This document shows, piece after piece, positions 26,117 to 33,062 of a stretch of DNA of 33,062 bases. Below the pieces are notes generated by a model that saw only the letters and a program-made list of their open reading frames with translations, made no database searches and was not told the DNA's origin. Made by a program: the position numbers and the translations under genes. Position 1 is the first letter of the stretch. Each line of letters starts with the position of its first letter. The DNA comes from Aeriscardovia aeriphila (GTDB lineage: Bacteria; Actinomycetota; Actinomycetes; Actinomycetales; Bifidobacteriaceae): contig CASERW010000011.1 in NCBI GenBank assembly GCA_949290445.1, positions 1 to 33,062 on the forward strand, given 5' to 3'.

Positions 26117-26527
26117 TCACTCTTCTTCTCCTTGGACGCGGTAAACCATGACTTTGCAGGTGTAGATTCGCCAGTAGAATCCAGGGTCTGGCGAATCGTC
26201 ATCAAGGAAATCTTCTGGCTCAACATTCTTCAAGAAAGCTTTTTCGCCGCGCATTTCGATAGCTTCTTCAAGACTGTTCGCTTCCGCATATTCATCACTG
26301 AAATAATCGAGCGCATTTCCTTCATCACGGTCGTACTCGTGTGGAGCAGGAAGGTTGAAGGCCTTGTCATTCGTTGAGTCTACGTGAGAGTCAGTGGCAG
26401 AGTCTCTCTGGCGGCCAGGCTTTTCAGTGTTCTTGTTGTGCGTAGAGCTTTCCTGGTAGTCACCCAGGTGGTAGTCCTCATAAATGAAAGCTGTCTGGTA
26501 AATGAAAGGTGTCTGGATGCCAGGCAA
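26117..26527 (-). CDS. Small acidic hypothetical protein
   Basis: An open frame of 136 residues from a TTG start has a very acidic middle and end (YDRDEGNALDYFSDEYAEANSLEEAIEMRGE; EPEDFLDDDSPDPGFYW) and aromatic-rich ends. I recognise no family. No clear ribosome site precedes the TTG, and the frame stays open upstream without an ATG, so the start is uncertain. The composition looks protein-like rather than random, and the gene lies between tRNA-Gly and the giant surface protein. It could be a DNA-mimic-like or immunity-type acidic protein, but nothing supports a specific role. The N terminus repeats a PFIYQ/AFIYE motif encoded by a 15-bp imperfect duplication. Confidence 0.45.
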   Translation of the reverse strand: MPGIQTPFIYQTAFIYEDYHLGDYQESSTHNKNTEKPGRQRDSATDSHVDSTNDKAFNLPAPHEYDRDEGNALDYFSDEYAEANSLEEAIEMRGEKAFLKNVEPEDFLDDDSPDPGFYWRIYTCKVMVYRVQGEEE

Positions 26528-26943
26528 AGACGTCTGGGATTTATATGGGATAAAAGGTAGAATTAAACAGATGACTTGTGTGTTTTGATGAGAGAAGAAC
26601 TTTCGGTCAGCATCTGAGGAAGAAAAGATGAGAGAGTCATTCTTTCAGAGAAATGCATAAGAAAGAAAAAGCGATAGGCATTGGTGACGCGCTTTGTGAT
26701 GCTGCACTTATGTTCATTGGGTGCATGCGTCCGGCATTCAACAAGGGCATGGCTCTGCGCTCTACGCTTTGTGCATAAAGCTTTGTGTATAAAACAGAGC
26801 ACCATAATCTGTGCACACAGTAGAAAGCCCAGTGCTCAAGCCAAAAGTGAGCCGTAAAACATAGCTTCTAGCCAGAAACCCCAAGGGTAACAGCGAGAAC
26901 TGCAGGCCTCTCCAACGCCGATCGATTATTGAGGGAGAAAGAG
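26528..26943. other. Upstream region of the giant surface protein
   Basis: This 416-bp stretch holds no convincing gene. It contains a 14-bp tandem near-repeat, CTTTGTGCATAAAG then CTTTGTGTATAAAA (26767-26794), and ends in the strong ribosome-binding site GAGGGAG (26931-26937). No promoter could be placed with confidence. Confidence 0.5.
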
Positions 26944-29900
26944 TTGACGCGTAGAGTCAAAAGCCTCGTTGCTGCTGGGCTCGCTGCCGCACTGTCACTG
27001 GGAATTGGCGGATCACTCGTATCCACCGCTGCCGCAGATGACAGTGGCCTCGGTAAGCTGGGTGCCACCAGTTACAAAGAGGCAGATTACATTTCCAATG
27101 CATCACTTGAAGCCCTTCGCGCCATGGGCGAAGATGTGTCTCAGATTTCTGCTGAACGCTTCAAGTCCATCGTGGACCGCGCAGTGCTCGTTGAACCACT
27201 GACTGATGAAAACTCCAACTATCAGCAAAAGTGGCGTATCACGTGGAACCTCTCCGAAGCTCAGCAGCCACAGCAGTGGCCAGGCGACGGCGCTGTTCCT
27301 TACAGCAGCTCCGGCTTCGACGACATGTCGAACCCTGATTACTCTTTGATGGTCTCTCAGGACCTCACCATCCTCACTGATAGTGAGCACACACCGCACT
27401 GGACGGTGTACAACCGGAAAGAGCCAAACAAGGCTTTTGCTAGTTTTGACCTCCCACTGTGGAAAACAAAGGATGGCGACGTCAAGACAGTCAAAAACCA
27501 GTACGGCTACAGCAACACCCTGAAGAACATGAAATACTTCGGTCAGTACAAGGATGCTGACGGGCATGAGGCTGCTGCAAACTGGCAAGACCTTGCCAAA
27601 GCCTGCCTCGCTGGTGAAAAAACCGCAAGTGAAGTGTCCTCCCAGTCTGACTCTCCTTGTGGTGATTACGTCGAATGGCTCAACGGCTCCGGTAAGAGCT
27701 TTGCCGCTGGCCAATCAGATTTGAGTGATAACAGCACTCGTTACGTTGATGGCAAGAACTACGAGCGTTCCTTGGAACAGTTCAACATGTTCGCCCAGCA
27801 AATCGGCGGTCTGCAAACATTCGAATGGAACACGGGTAAGTTCTACAGGAACACAGAAAACCTGGGCCAGATTGTGACAGTCGAGTTCACCACCCAGCGC
27901 ACCCCATGGGCAGGCAATGGAAACGAAAAGGTACACCGCACCTTCGTTGCCGGCCATTATAAGGGAAACTATCTTGCTTACCTGTACCAAGGCACTCAGT
28001 TTAAGTACGTCGAAACCCCAGAGAAGGATTCCGACGGCGATGGGCTGACTGACCGTTTCGAGCTGGGTATCGGCTCTTGCCCATTCCCTAAAGATTCCGC
28101 AGAATACAACGAAACTCTAAACTGCAAGGGTGTTGCAGACCCAACCGACACCGATGGTGACGGTGTTCCAGACGGTAAGGAAGTCAAGTCGCAAACTCCA
28201 AAGCTCCACGACACCGGCTTCAAGATCGAAGGCACTGACCCTACAGTTGCTCCACAAAAGCCTTCCAACCCATCAGACCCAACCGGTCACAAGGGCGAAA
28301 AGGTCACTGGTAAAACTCGCCCATACGAAACAGTCGAGCTCTACGATCTGAGCACCGGCGCCGTCATCGCCTCGACCATCGCAGATGAAAATGGCAACTA
28401 CACTCTCGAACCAGGCCGCATTCTCTCCCGCACCGACGGCACCGGCGGCAAGCCAAAGAGCTTCAACAAGTACGGCAACAACATCCAATTCGCCTCTGAA
28501 GAAGATGAAGCTGCTCGTAAGCCAGTCATGATGGACGGCGGCACTCCTGTTCCTGATGGCGAAAACCATCTCGTTGCAGTTCGCGTGTGGTCAGACGGCA
28601 TGGACCCACTTCCTGGTTCCGAAGCCACTCGCCCGCAGTTCACCGCTCCAACTGGCATTCTTCCCAGCCTTAAGGTTGACGAGAAAACTCCAGTTCAGGA
28701 TCCTCACCACCTCACCGATGACGAGAAGCAGAAGGTCAAGGACGACATCAACAAGTCCATTCCAGGTGCTTCTGACGTTGTCGTCAACGACGATGGTTCC
28801 GCAACAGTCACCATTGGTGGCTCGCAATACACCATCCCTTCGCAGGATCTGATTACAACCGCTCCTGCCTTGCCTGCTGACCCTGCTCACTCCAGCATTG
28901 CTGAGCCAAGCAAGACTACCGTTCCGGTTTCTGATGGCACGAGCGCAGATGGTAAGACGAGCTTCACCGTTACCTTGAAGGATGAAAATGGCAAGCCTGT
29001 CACTGACGCTGACAATCTGACGGTAACTCGCGAAGACGGTAAGCAAGTAAAGCCTGAGATTGTCAATAACGGCGACGGCACCTACACGGTAACTGTTTCC
29101 TCTCAAGAAGCTGGTACCTCGCCTCTCAAGGTGAGTGTCGGTGACACTGAGATTGGCAGTACCGCACCAATCACCTTCGAACAGCCTGCACCAGCTCAGC
29201 CAAACATTCAGGTGAGCACCTCCCATTGCTCTGCCGTGGTGGCTGATGGTAAAGCGAGCTGCCCAGTGACCATCACGCTGACCGATAAGGACGGCAAGGT
29301 GATCACCGATGATATGAGTGATTCGGTGAAGTTGACTGCCTCCGGCCCAGACGGTGCAACAGCAACCTTCTCCGAGCTCAAGCAGAACCCAGATGGCACT
29401 TACACTGCCACGATGACCAGCACGAAGTCGGGAGATTTCACTGTCACGGCAACGGAAGGTGATGAGCCAAACGCAGTGAGTGCTTCGACAACGGTCACCT
29501 TCGTCCCAGGCTCAATCGCCACAGTTTCTGACTGGACCGGTTTGAGCAGTGACGACGACCCATGGGCTGCAGGCACTCCTGTTGACGATGTCACCGTGAA
29601 GGTGTCTGACAAGAATGGCAATCCATTGCTGCCAGGCACTGAAGTGTACGTCACTGTTCCCGGTGTTGAGAACCCAGTGCGTGCTGTAGTCGATGAGAAC
29701 GGTGTTGCTCACCTCGATCCATTTACGCCAACCAAGGCTGGCGCTGATGGCACGATTAGCGTGTACCCATCTGAGGATGATGCCAAGAAGGGTAACAACG
29801 GTGTAGCAACTGAGGAATCTCCTTCCACTACTGCTGGTGCGTTCAACCCAGCTACTTCGGAAGTTTCCGTGAGCAGCGGCGATAAGAAGGTGGGAGATTC

Positions 29901-32691
29901 TCACACAGTGACAATCTCCCTGAAGGATCAGTATGGCAACCCCATCACCGACCCTCAGGCCCAGCAGGATGCTCTCAAGAAGCTCAAGGTCAACGCTTCC
30001 AACGGCGACACCAACGCAACTGTGGGCGACTTCACTCCAGTTGAGGGCAAGCCAGGCGAGTTCAGTGCACCAGTGACTGCCACCAAGCCAGGCGAGTACA
30101 CCATCGACGTGTCCGCTAACGACGCTTCGGGTGCTGCCACCGAGCTCAAGAACAGCCCAGCCACGGTGAACTTCGCCAAGCCGCAGCCATCTGCGGAGAA
30201 GACCACCTTCAGCGCAGACCCATCGCCAGTGACTCAGGGTTATCCGGTTGCTGTGAATGGTCAGGTCAACGATGAGAACGGCAAGCCGATTGCTGGCCGT
30301 GAGCTGACTGTGGTTTTGCCAGATGGCACTGAGGTTCCTGCCAAGACTGATGAGAATGGTTATGTTGTCGACAAGGATGGCAAGCCGATCACCTTCACTG
30401 CCAAGCAGGGTGGTGAGGTGCAGCTGTTCGACGGTACTGACACTACTGGCGAGCCTTTGAAGTCGGCTACCTTGACCGTCAACGACCCAGTGATTGGCAG
30501 TGGCTCTCACCTCGAGGTGAAACCAAGCGATCAGAAGGATCCATCTGACCCTCACGCCAAGGACCTGAAGCCTGGTGATAAGGCTACTGTGGATGGCACC
30601 ATTGTTGATGAGAACGGCAAGCCGATTGCTGGCCGTGAGCTGACTGTGGTTTTGCCAGACGGTACTGAGGTTCCTGCCAAGACTGATAAGGATGGCAAGA
30701 TCGTTGGTAAGGATGGTCAGCCGATCGAGTTCACTGTGGGTGATAAGGATGGCGCGGTGAAGATCTTTGACGGTAGCGATACCGCTGATCCAGCCAAGCC
30801 AGTTGTCACCGTTCCTGTCAATCCAGTTCCTGTCCCATCGGCTGAGAACTCTTCCGTCTCTGTTTCTCCTCAGAACCCCACCAAGGATGACACTGTCACC
30901 GTTTCTGGCGAGGTGAAGGATAAGAACGGTAACCCAATGGCTGGTCGTGAGCTCACGGTTGTTCTGCCAGACGGTACTGAAGTTCCTGCTGTCACTGACA
31001 AGGACGGCAAGGTTGTCAGCAAGAAGGACGGTTCTCCGATCACGTTTGTTGCTGATAAGGACGGCGATGTGAAGCTCTTCGATGGCACTTCCACCGATGG
31101 CGATCCACTGGTAAGTGCGCCTGTTACCGTTTCTGAGCCAAAGCCAGCCACGATTGGTGATGGTTCATCTGCAACTGTGAAGCCTGTTGATTCTCAGGAT
31201 TCTGAACTTAACCCTGGTGATAAGGCTACTGTGGATGGCACTATTGTTGATGAGAACGGCAAGCCGATTGCTGGCCGTGAACTGACGGTTGTTCTGCCAG
31301 ACGGTACTGAGGTTCCTGCTGTCACTGATAAGGATGGCAAGATCGTTGGTAAGGATGGCCAGCCGATCGAGTTCACCGTGGGTAACAAGGATGGTGAGGT
31401 GAAGATCTTTGACGGTAGCGATACCGCTGCGCCTGCCAAGCCAGTTGTCACCTCTGACGTGAAGCCAGTTCTGCCACAGCCATCGGCTGAGAATTCTTCC
31501 GTCTCTGTTTCTCCTCAGAACCCCACCAAGGGCGACACTGTCACCGTTTCTGGTGAGGTGAAGGATAAGAACGGTAACCCAATGGCTGGTCGTGAGGTTA
31601 CCGTGGTTTTGCCTGACGGTACTGAAGTTCCTGGCGTCACTAACGACAAGGGTGAGATTGTCAGCAAGGATGGTACTCCGATCACATTCATCGCTCAGGG
31701 TAGTGGTGATGTGAAGGTGTTTGATGGTTCTTCTGCTGATGGTGAGCCTTTGACTTCTGCTGCGGTGACTGTTTCTGAGCCAAAGCCAGCCACGATTGGT
31801 GATGGTTCGTCGGTTTCTGTGAAGCCTCAAACTCCTGGTGATGATGAGTTGAACCCTGGTGATAAGGCTACTGTGGATGGCACTATCGTTGATGAGAACG
31901 GCAAGCCGATTGCTGGTCGTGAGGTCACCGTTGTGCTTCCAGATGGCACTGAGGTTCCTGCTGTCACTGATAAGGATGGCAAGATCGTTGGTAAGGATGG
32001 TCAGCCGATCGAGTTCACCGTGGGTGATGAGGACGGTGATGTGAAGGTTTACGACGGTAGCGATACCACCGGTAAGCCAGTGTTGACTGCACCAGTCCAC
32101 GTCGTCACTCCTGTTGAGCCAGTGAAGAAGGCTGATCCAGAACATTCTTCCGTCACCGTGTCCCCAGTAAACCCGAATAAGGGTGAAACTGTTGTAGTTT
32201 CTGGTGAGGTGAAGGATTCTGATGGTAAGCCTCTTGCTGGCCGCGAAGTCACCATCGTGCTGCCAGACGGTACTGAAGTTCCAGGTACCACGGATAAGGA
32301 CGGTAAGCTCGTTGGCAAGGATGGCCAGCCAATCACTTTCGTCGCTCAGGGTAGCGGCGATGTGAAGGTGCTTGTTGATGGCGATCCACTCACTTCGGCA
32401 AAGCTCACCGTCAAGGATGGTTCTGCCGATAACAACGGCGACAACAACGGTTCGAACAACGGCGGTAAGGATAACTCAGGTAACAACAACGGTGCTTCCG
32501 ACAACGCTGGTAAGAACAATGGCAGGAATAACGGCAACAAGGGTGGTGCGGCTGCTCAGAACGCTCAGAAGAGTGCTCAGGTTCTCGCATCTACTGGTGC
32601 TGCTGTTACCGCCATCGTTGCTGTGGCTCTCGCCTTCGTCAGCTTCGGTATGCTCGCTCTTGCAGCACGCCGTCGCAAGGACGAGGAGTGA
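26944..32691 (+). CDS. Giant cell-wall anchored repeat protein (putative adhesin)
   Basis: TTG 26944 is preferred over TTG 26929 because GAGGGAG lies 6 bases before it; the product is 1915 residues. A signal peptide (MTRRVKSLVAAGLAAALSLG..., cleavage near TAAA-DD) is followed by an unrecognised ~330-residue domain. Next are two calcium-type motifs DSDGDGLTD and DTDGDGVPD (nt 28030-28185) and an Ig-like domain. Further on are several Big_1/invasin-like segments and seven ~108-residue repeats sharing AGRE(L/V)TVVLPDGTEVP (nt ~30184-32418). An Asn/Gly-rich linker, LASTG, a hydrophobic helix and basic residues end it. It is likely a stalk-like adhesin exposed on the surface, probably anchored by a class E sortase. 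The N-terminal domain is the best candidate for ligand binding. Confidence 0.88.
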   Translation: MTRRVKSLVAAGLAAALSLGIGGSLVSTAAADDSGLGKLGATSYKEADYISNASLEALRAMGEDVSQISAERFKSIVDRAVLVEPLTDENSNYQQKWRITWNLSEAQQPQQWPGDGAVPYSSSGFDDMSNPDYSLMVSQDLTILTDSEHTPHWTVYNRKEPNKAFASFDLPLWKTKDGDVKTVKNQYGYSNTLKNMKYFGQYKDADGHEAAANWQDLAKACLAGEKTASEVSSQSDSPCGDYVEWLNGSGKSFAAGQSDLSDNSTRYVDGKNYERSLEQFNMFAQQIGGLQTFEWNTGKFYRNTENLGQIVTVEFTTQRTPWAGNGNEKVHRTFVAGHYKGNYLAYLYQGTQFKYVETPEKDSDGDGLTDRFELGIGSCPFPKDSAEYNETLNCKGVADPTDTDGDGVPDGKEVKSQTPKLHDTGFKIEGTDPTVAPQKPSNPSDPTGHKGEKVTGKTRPYETVELYDLSTGAVIASTIADENGNYTLEPGRILSRTDGTGGKPKSFNKYGNNIQFASEEDEAARKPVMMDGGTPVPDGENHLVAVRVWSDGMDPLPGSEATRPQFTAPTGILPSLKVDEKTPVQDPHHLTDDEKQKVKDDINKSIPGASDVVVNDDGSATVTIGGSQYTIPSQDLITTAPALPADPAHSSIAEPSKTTVPVSDGTSADGKTSFTVTLKDENGKPVTDADNLTVTREDGKQVKPEIVNNGDGTYTVTVSSQEAGTSPLKVSVGDTEIGSTAPITFEQPAPAQPNIQVSTSHCSAVVADGKASCPVTITLTDKDGKVITDDMSDSVKLTASGPDGATATFSELKQNPDGTYTATMTSTKSGDFTVTATEGDEPNAVSASTTVTFVPGSIATVSDWTGLSSDDDPWAAGTPVDDVTVKVSDKNGNPLLPGTEVYVTVPGVENPVRAVVDENGVAHLDPFTPTKAGADGTISVYPSEDDAKKGNNGVATEESPSTTAGAFNPATSEVSVSSGDKKVGDSHTVTISLKDQYGNPITDPQAQQDALKKLKVNASNGDTNATVGDFTPVEGKPGEFSAPVTATKPGEYTIDVSANDASGAATELKNSPATVNFAKPQPSAEKTTFSADPSPVTQGYPVAVNGQVNDENGKPIAGRELTVVLPDGTEVPAKTDENGYVVDKDGKPITFTAKQGGEVQLFDGTDTTGEPLKSATLTVNDPVIGSGSHLEVKPSDQKDPSDPHAKDLKPGDKATVDGTIVDENGKPIAGRELTVVLPDGTEVPAKTDKDGKIVGKDGQPIEFTVGDKDGAVKIFDGSDTADPAKPVVTVPVNPVPVPSAENSSVSVSPQNPTKDDTVTVSGEVKDKNGNPMAGRELTVVLPDGTEVPAVTDKDGKVVSKKDGSPITFVADKDGDVKLFDGTSTDGDPLVSAPVTVSEPKPATIGDGSSATVKPVDSQDSELNPGDKATVDGTIVDENGKPIAGRELTVVLPDGTEVPAVTDKDGKIVGKDGQPIEFTVGNKDGEVKIFDGSDTAAPAKPVVTSDVKPVLPQPSAENSSVSVSPQNPTKGDTVTVSGEVKDKNGNPMAGREVTVVLPDGTEVPGVTNDKGEIVSKDGTPITFIAQGSGDVKVFDGSSADGEPLTSAAVTVSEPKPATIGDGSSVSVKPQTPGDDELNPGDKATVDGTIVDENGKPIAGREVTVVLPDGTEVPAVTDKDGKIVGKDGQPIEFTVGDEDGDVKVYDGSDTTGKPVLTAPVHVVTPVEPVKKADPEHSSVTVSPVNPNKGETVVVSGEVKDSDGKPLAGREVTIVLPDGTEVPGTTDKDGKLVGKDGQPITFVAQGSGDVKVLVDGDPLTSAKLTVKDGSADNNGDNNGSNNGGKDNSGNNNGASDNAGKNNGRNNGNKGGAAAQNAQKSAQVLASTGAAVTAIVAVALAFVSFGMLALAARRRKDEE
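30184..32418 (+). repeat. Seven-copy A-B alternating repeat array in the surface protein gene
   Basis: The conserved core recurs near 30271, 30607, 30919, 31249, 31564, 31891 and 32215, with spacings of 312-336 bp. Two kinds alternate: A (PSAENSSVSVSP...) and B (IGDGS...PGDKATVDGTIVDENG). Neighbouring copies of the same kind are nearly identical in DNA (A2/A3, B1/B2/B3), pointing to recent duplication of A-B pairs. Confidence 0.92.
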
Positions 32692-32745
32692 GCTTATCGC
32701 TTGATGCAAGCGACAATAGTGAATAACTGAAAACTCTCTCGACTG

Positions 32746-32779
32746 CAGGGGCATAGGCTACGGCTTATGCCCCTGTTTG
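32746..32779 (+). terminator. Terminator after the giant surface protein gene
   Basis: CAGGGGCATA (32746-32755) pairs perfectly with TATGCCCCTG (32766-32775), followed by TTTG. A smaller hairpin TCGCTT / AAGCGA (32697-32713) lies just after the stop codon. Confidence 0.85.
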
Positions 32780-32929
32780 TATATGCGGAAAAGTGTGAGC
32801 ATGGGTTTAGGCATGTTGCTCTGATATCTGGTTATTACTTACCAGGGAATCGGGCGGAAGAGAAATAGAAAATTGTTCTGCTGAGTAAATGCCTGTAGCA
32901 GTAACAATTTTATATGTTGTGCCGTAACA

Positions 32930-32949
32930 CCTCCGGCTTTAGCGGGGGG
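32930..32949. mobile_element. Putative IS200/IS605-type end hairpin
   Basis: A CCTCCGGC-TTTA-GCGGGGGG hairpin with a CTTTAG loop resembles the end structures recognised by TnpA of IS200/IS605 elements. It lies 64 bases before the tnpB start, so it may be the left end. It could instead be the right end of an older copy. The rest of the element is outside the window. Confidence 0.45.
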
Positions 32950-33013
32950 ATATAAGGCGCTTCTCTTTTACCATTCTAGCTCACATATGTAAAAAGTCTG
33001 CTATATTGGAAAC

Positions 33014-33062
33014 ATGAACACCAAGACAGTAAAGCGGGCATACCGGTTCCGCTTCTACCCCA
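33014..33062 (+). CDS. tnpB: TnpB (IS200/IS605-family OrfB), first 16 residues only
   Basis: ATG 33014 follows GGAAAC and encodes MNTKTVKRAYRFRFYP before the window ends. The RAYRFRFYP start is the hallmark N terminus of TnpB proteins, RNA-guided nucleases carried by IS200/IS605 elements that cut next to a target-adjacent motif and help keep the element in the genome. The upstream hairpin supports a mobile element. Whether the gene is intact, and whether a tnpA partner exists, cannot be seen from this window. Confidence 0.75.
   Translation, partial: MNTKTVKRAYRFRFYP

Larger units (their letters stand above)
32692..33013. other. Intergenic region before tnpB with successive hairpins
   Basis: After the terminator come three inverted repeats: CTGGT/ACCAG (32828-32845), AAAATTGTT-TGCT/AGCA-AACAATTTT (32869-32911) and CCTCC-GC/GC-GGGGG with loop TTTA (32930-32949). 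The last is typical of subterminal hairpins of IS200/IS605-family ends. TATATT (33002-33007) may be a -10 box. No other gene is visible. Confidence 0.6.

Noticed and set aside
26653..26778. 41-residue plus-strand open frame MHKKEKAIGIGDAL...
   Set aside because: Only a weak AGAG before the ATG and no family resemblance; too short to support without expression data.

Overview
The window looks like the chromosomal origin region of a member of the Bifidobacteriaceae (high-GC Gram-positive). The order dnaA - oriC - dnaN - recF - dciA(DUF721) - gyrB - gyrA - DUF3566 is the actinobacterial origin cluster. A sortase-C pilus pair, LPXTG/LAXTG surface proteins and a cytosolic GH27 alpha-galactosidase fit a carbohydrate-using, host-associated bifidobacterium or close relative (Scardovia-like genera cannot be excluded). 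GC content is moderate and I assign no species.

Layout. (1) 1-10660: replication block. The 3' part of dnaA ends in a terminator. It is followed by a 1-kb oriC with a cluster of parS-like TTTCAC sites, many DnaA boxes and an AT-rich unwinding element with DnaA-trio-like triplets. dnaN, recF and dciA are tightly packed; gyrB and gyrA follow, and a strong terminator closes the block. (2) 10661-14763: an N-acylglucosamine 2-epimerase-family sugar isomerase (minus), the DUF3566 membrane protein (plus) and a family-2 glycosyltransferase with a basic coiled-coil tail (minus). (3) 14764-18233: a fimbrial shaft protein (LPATG) and its class C sortase, separated by a perfect 15-bp terminator hairpin. 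(4) 18234-21796: a GH27 alpha-galactosidase carrying an unusual CxC-periodic cysteine insert, and a ferredoxin/adrenodoxin-type NADP reductase. (5) 21838-25479: a CAP-domain cell-wall protein with ten bacterial Ig-like repeats and an LASTG anchor (minus). (6) 25480-26943: a repeat-rich intergenic region with a three-unit 40-bp array of palindromes, a 27-bp tandem repeat, tRNA-Gly(CCC) and a small acidic hypothetical protein. (7) 26944-32691: a 1915-residue cell-wall protein with calcium-type DxDxDG motifs, Ig-like domains, a seven-fold repeat array and an LASTG anchor. (8) 32692-33062: a terminator, a run of hairpins and the start of an IS200/IS605-type tnpB cut off by the window edge.

How it fits together: the first third copies and supercoils the chromosome. 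The rest is largely a cell-surface locus: a pilus with its own polymerising sortase, two giant repeat proteins whose LASTG signals suggest a different (housekeeping class E) sortase encoded elsewhere, and glycan-related enzymes.

Most noteworthy: an 8-mer (TGATAATC) present 14 times, often inside a longer shared sequence and twice forming inverted pairs between genes; the metallothionein-like CxC insert in the GH27 enzyme; and the 40-bp-period palindrome array next to the tRNA. All functional statements about these three are inference. Nothing here was checked by a database search.
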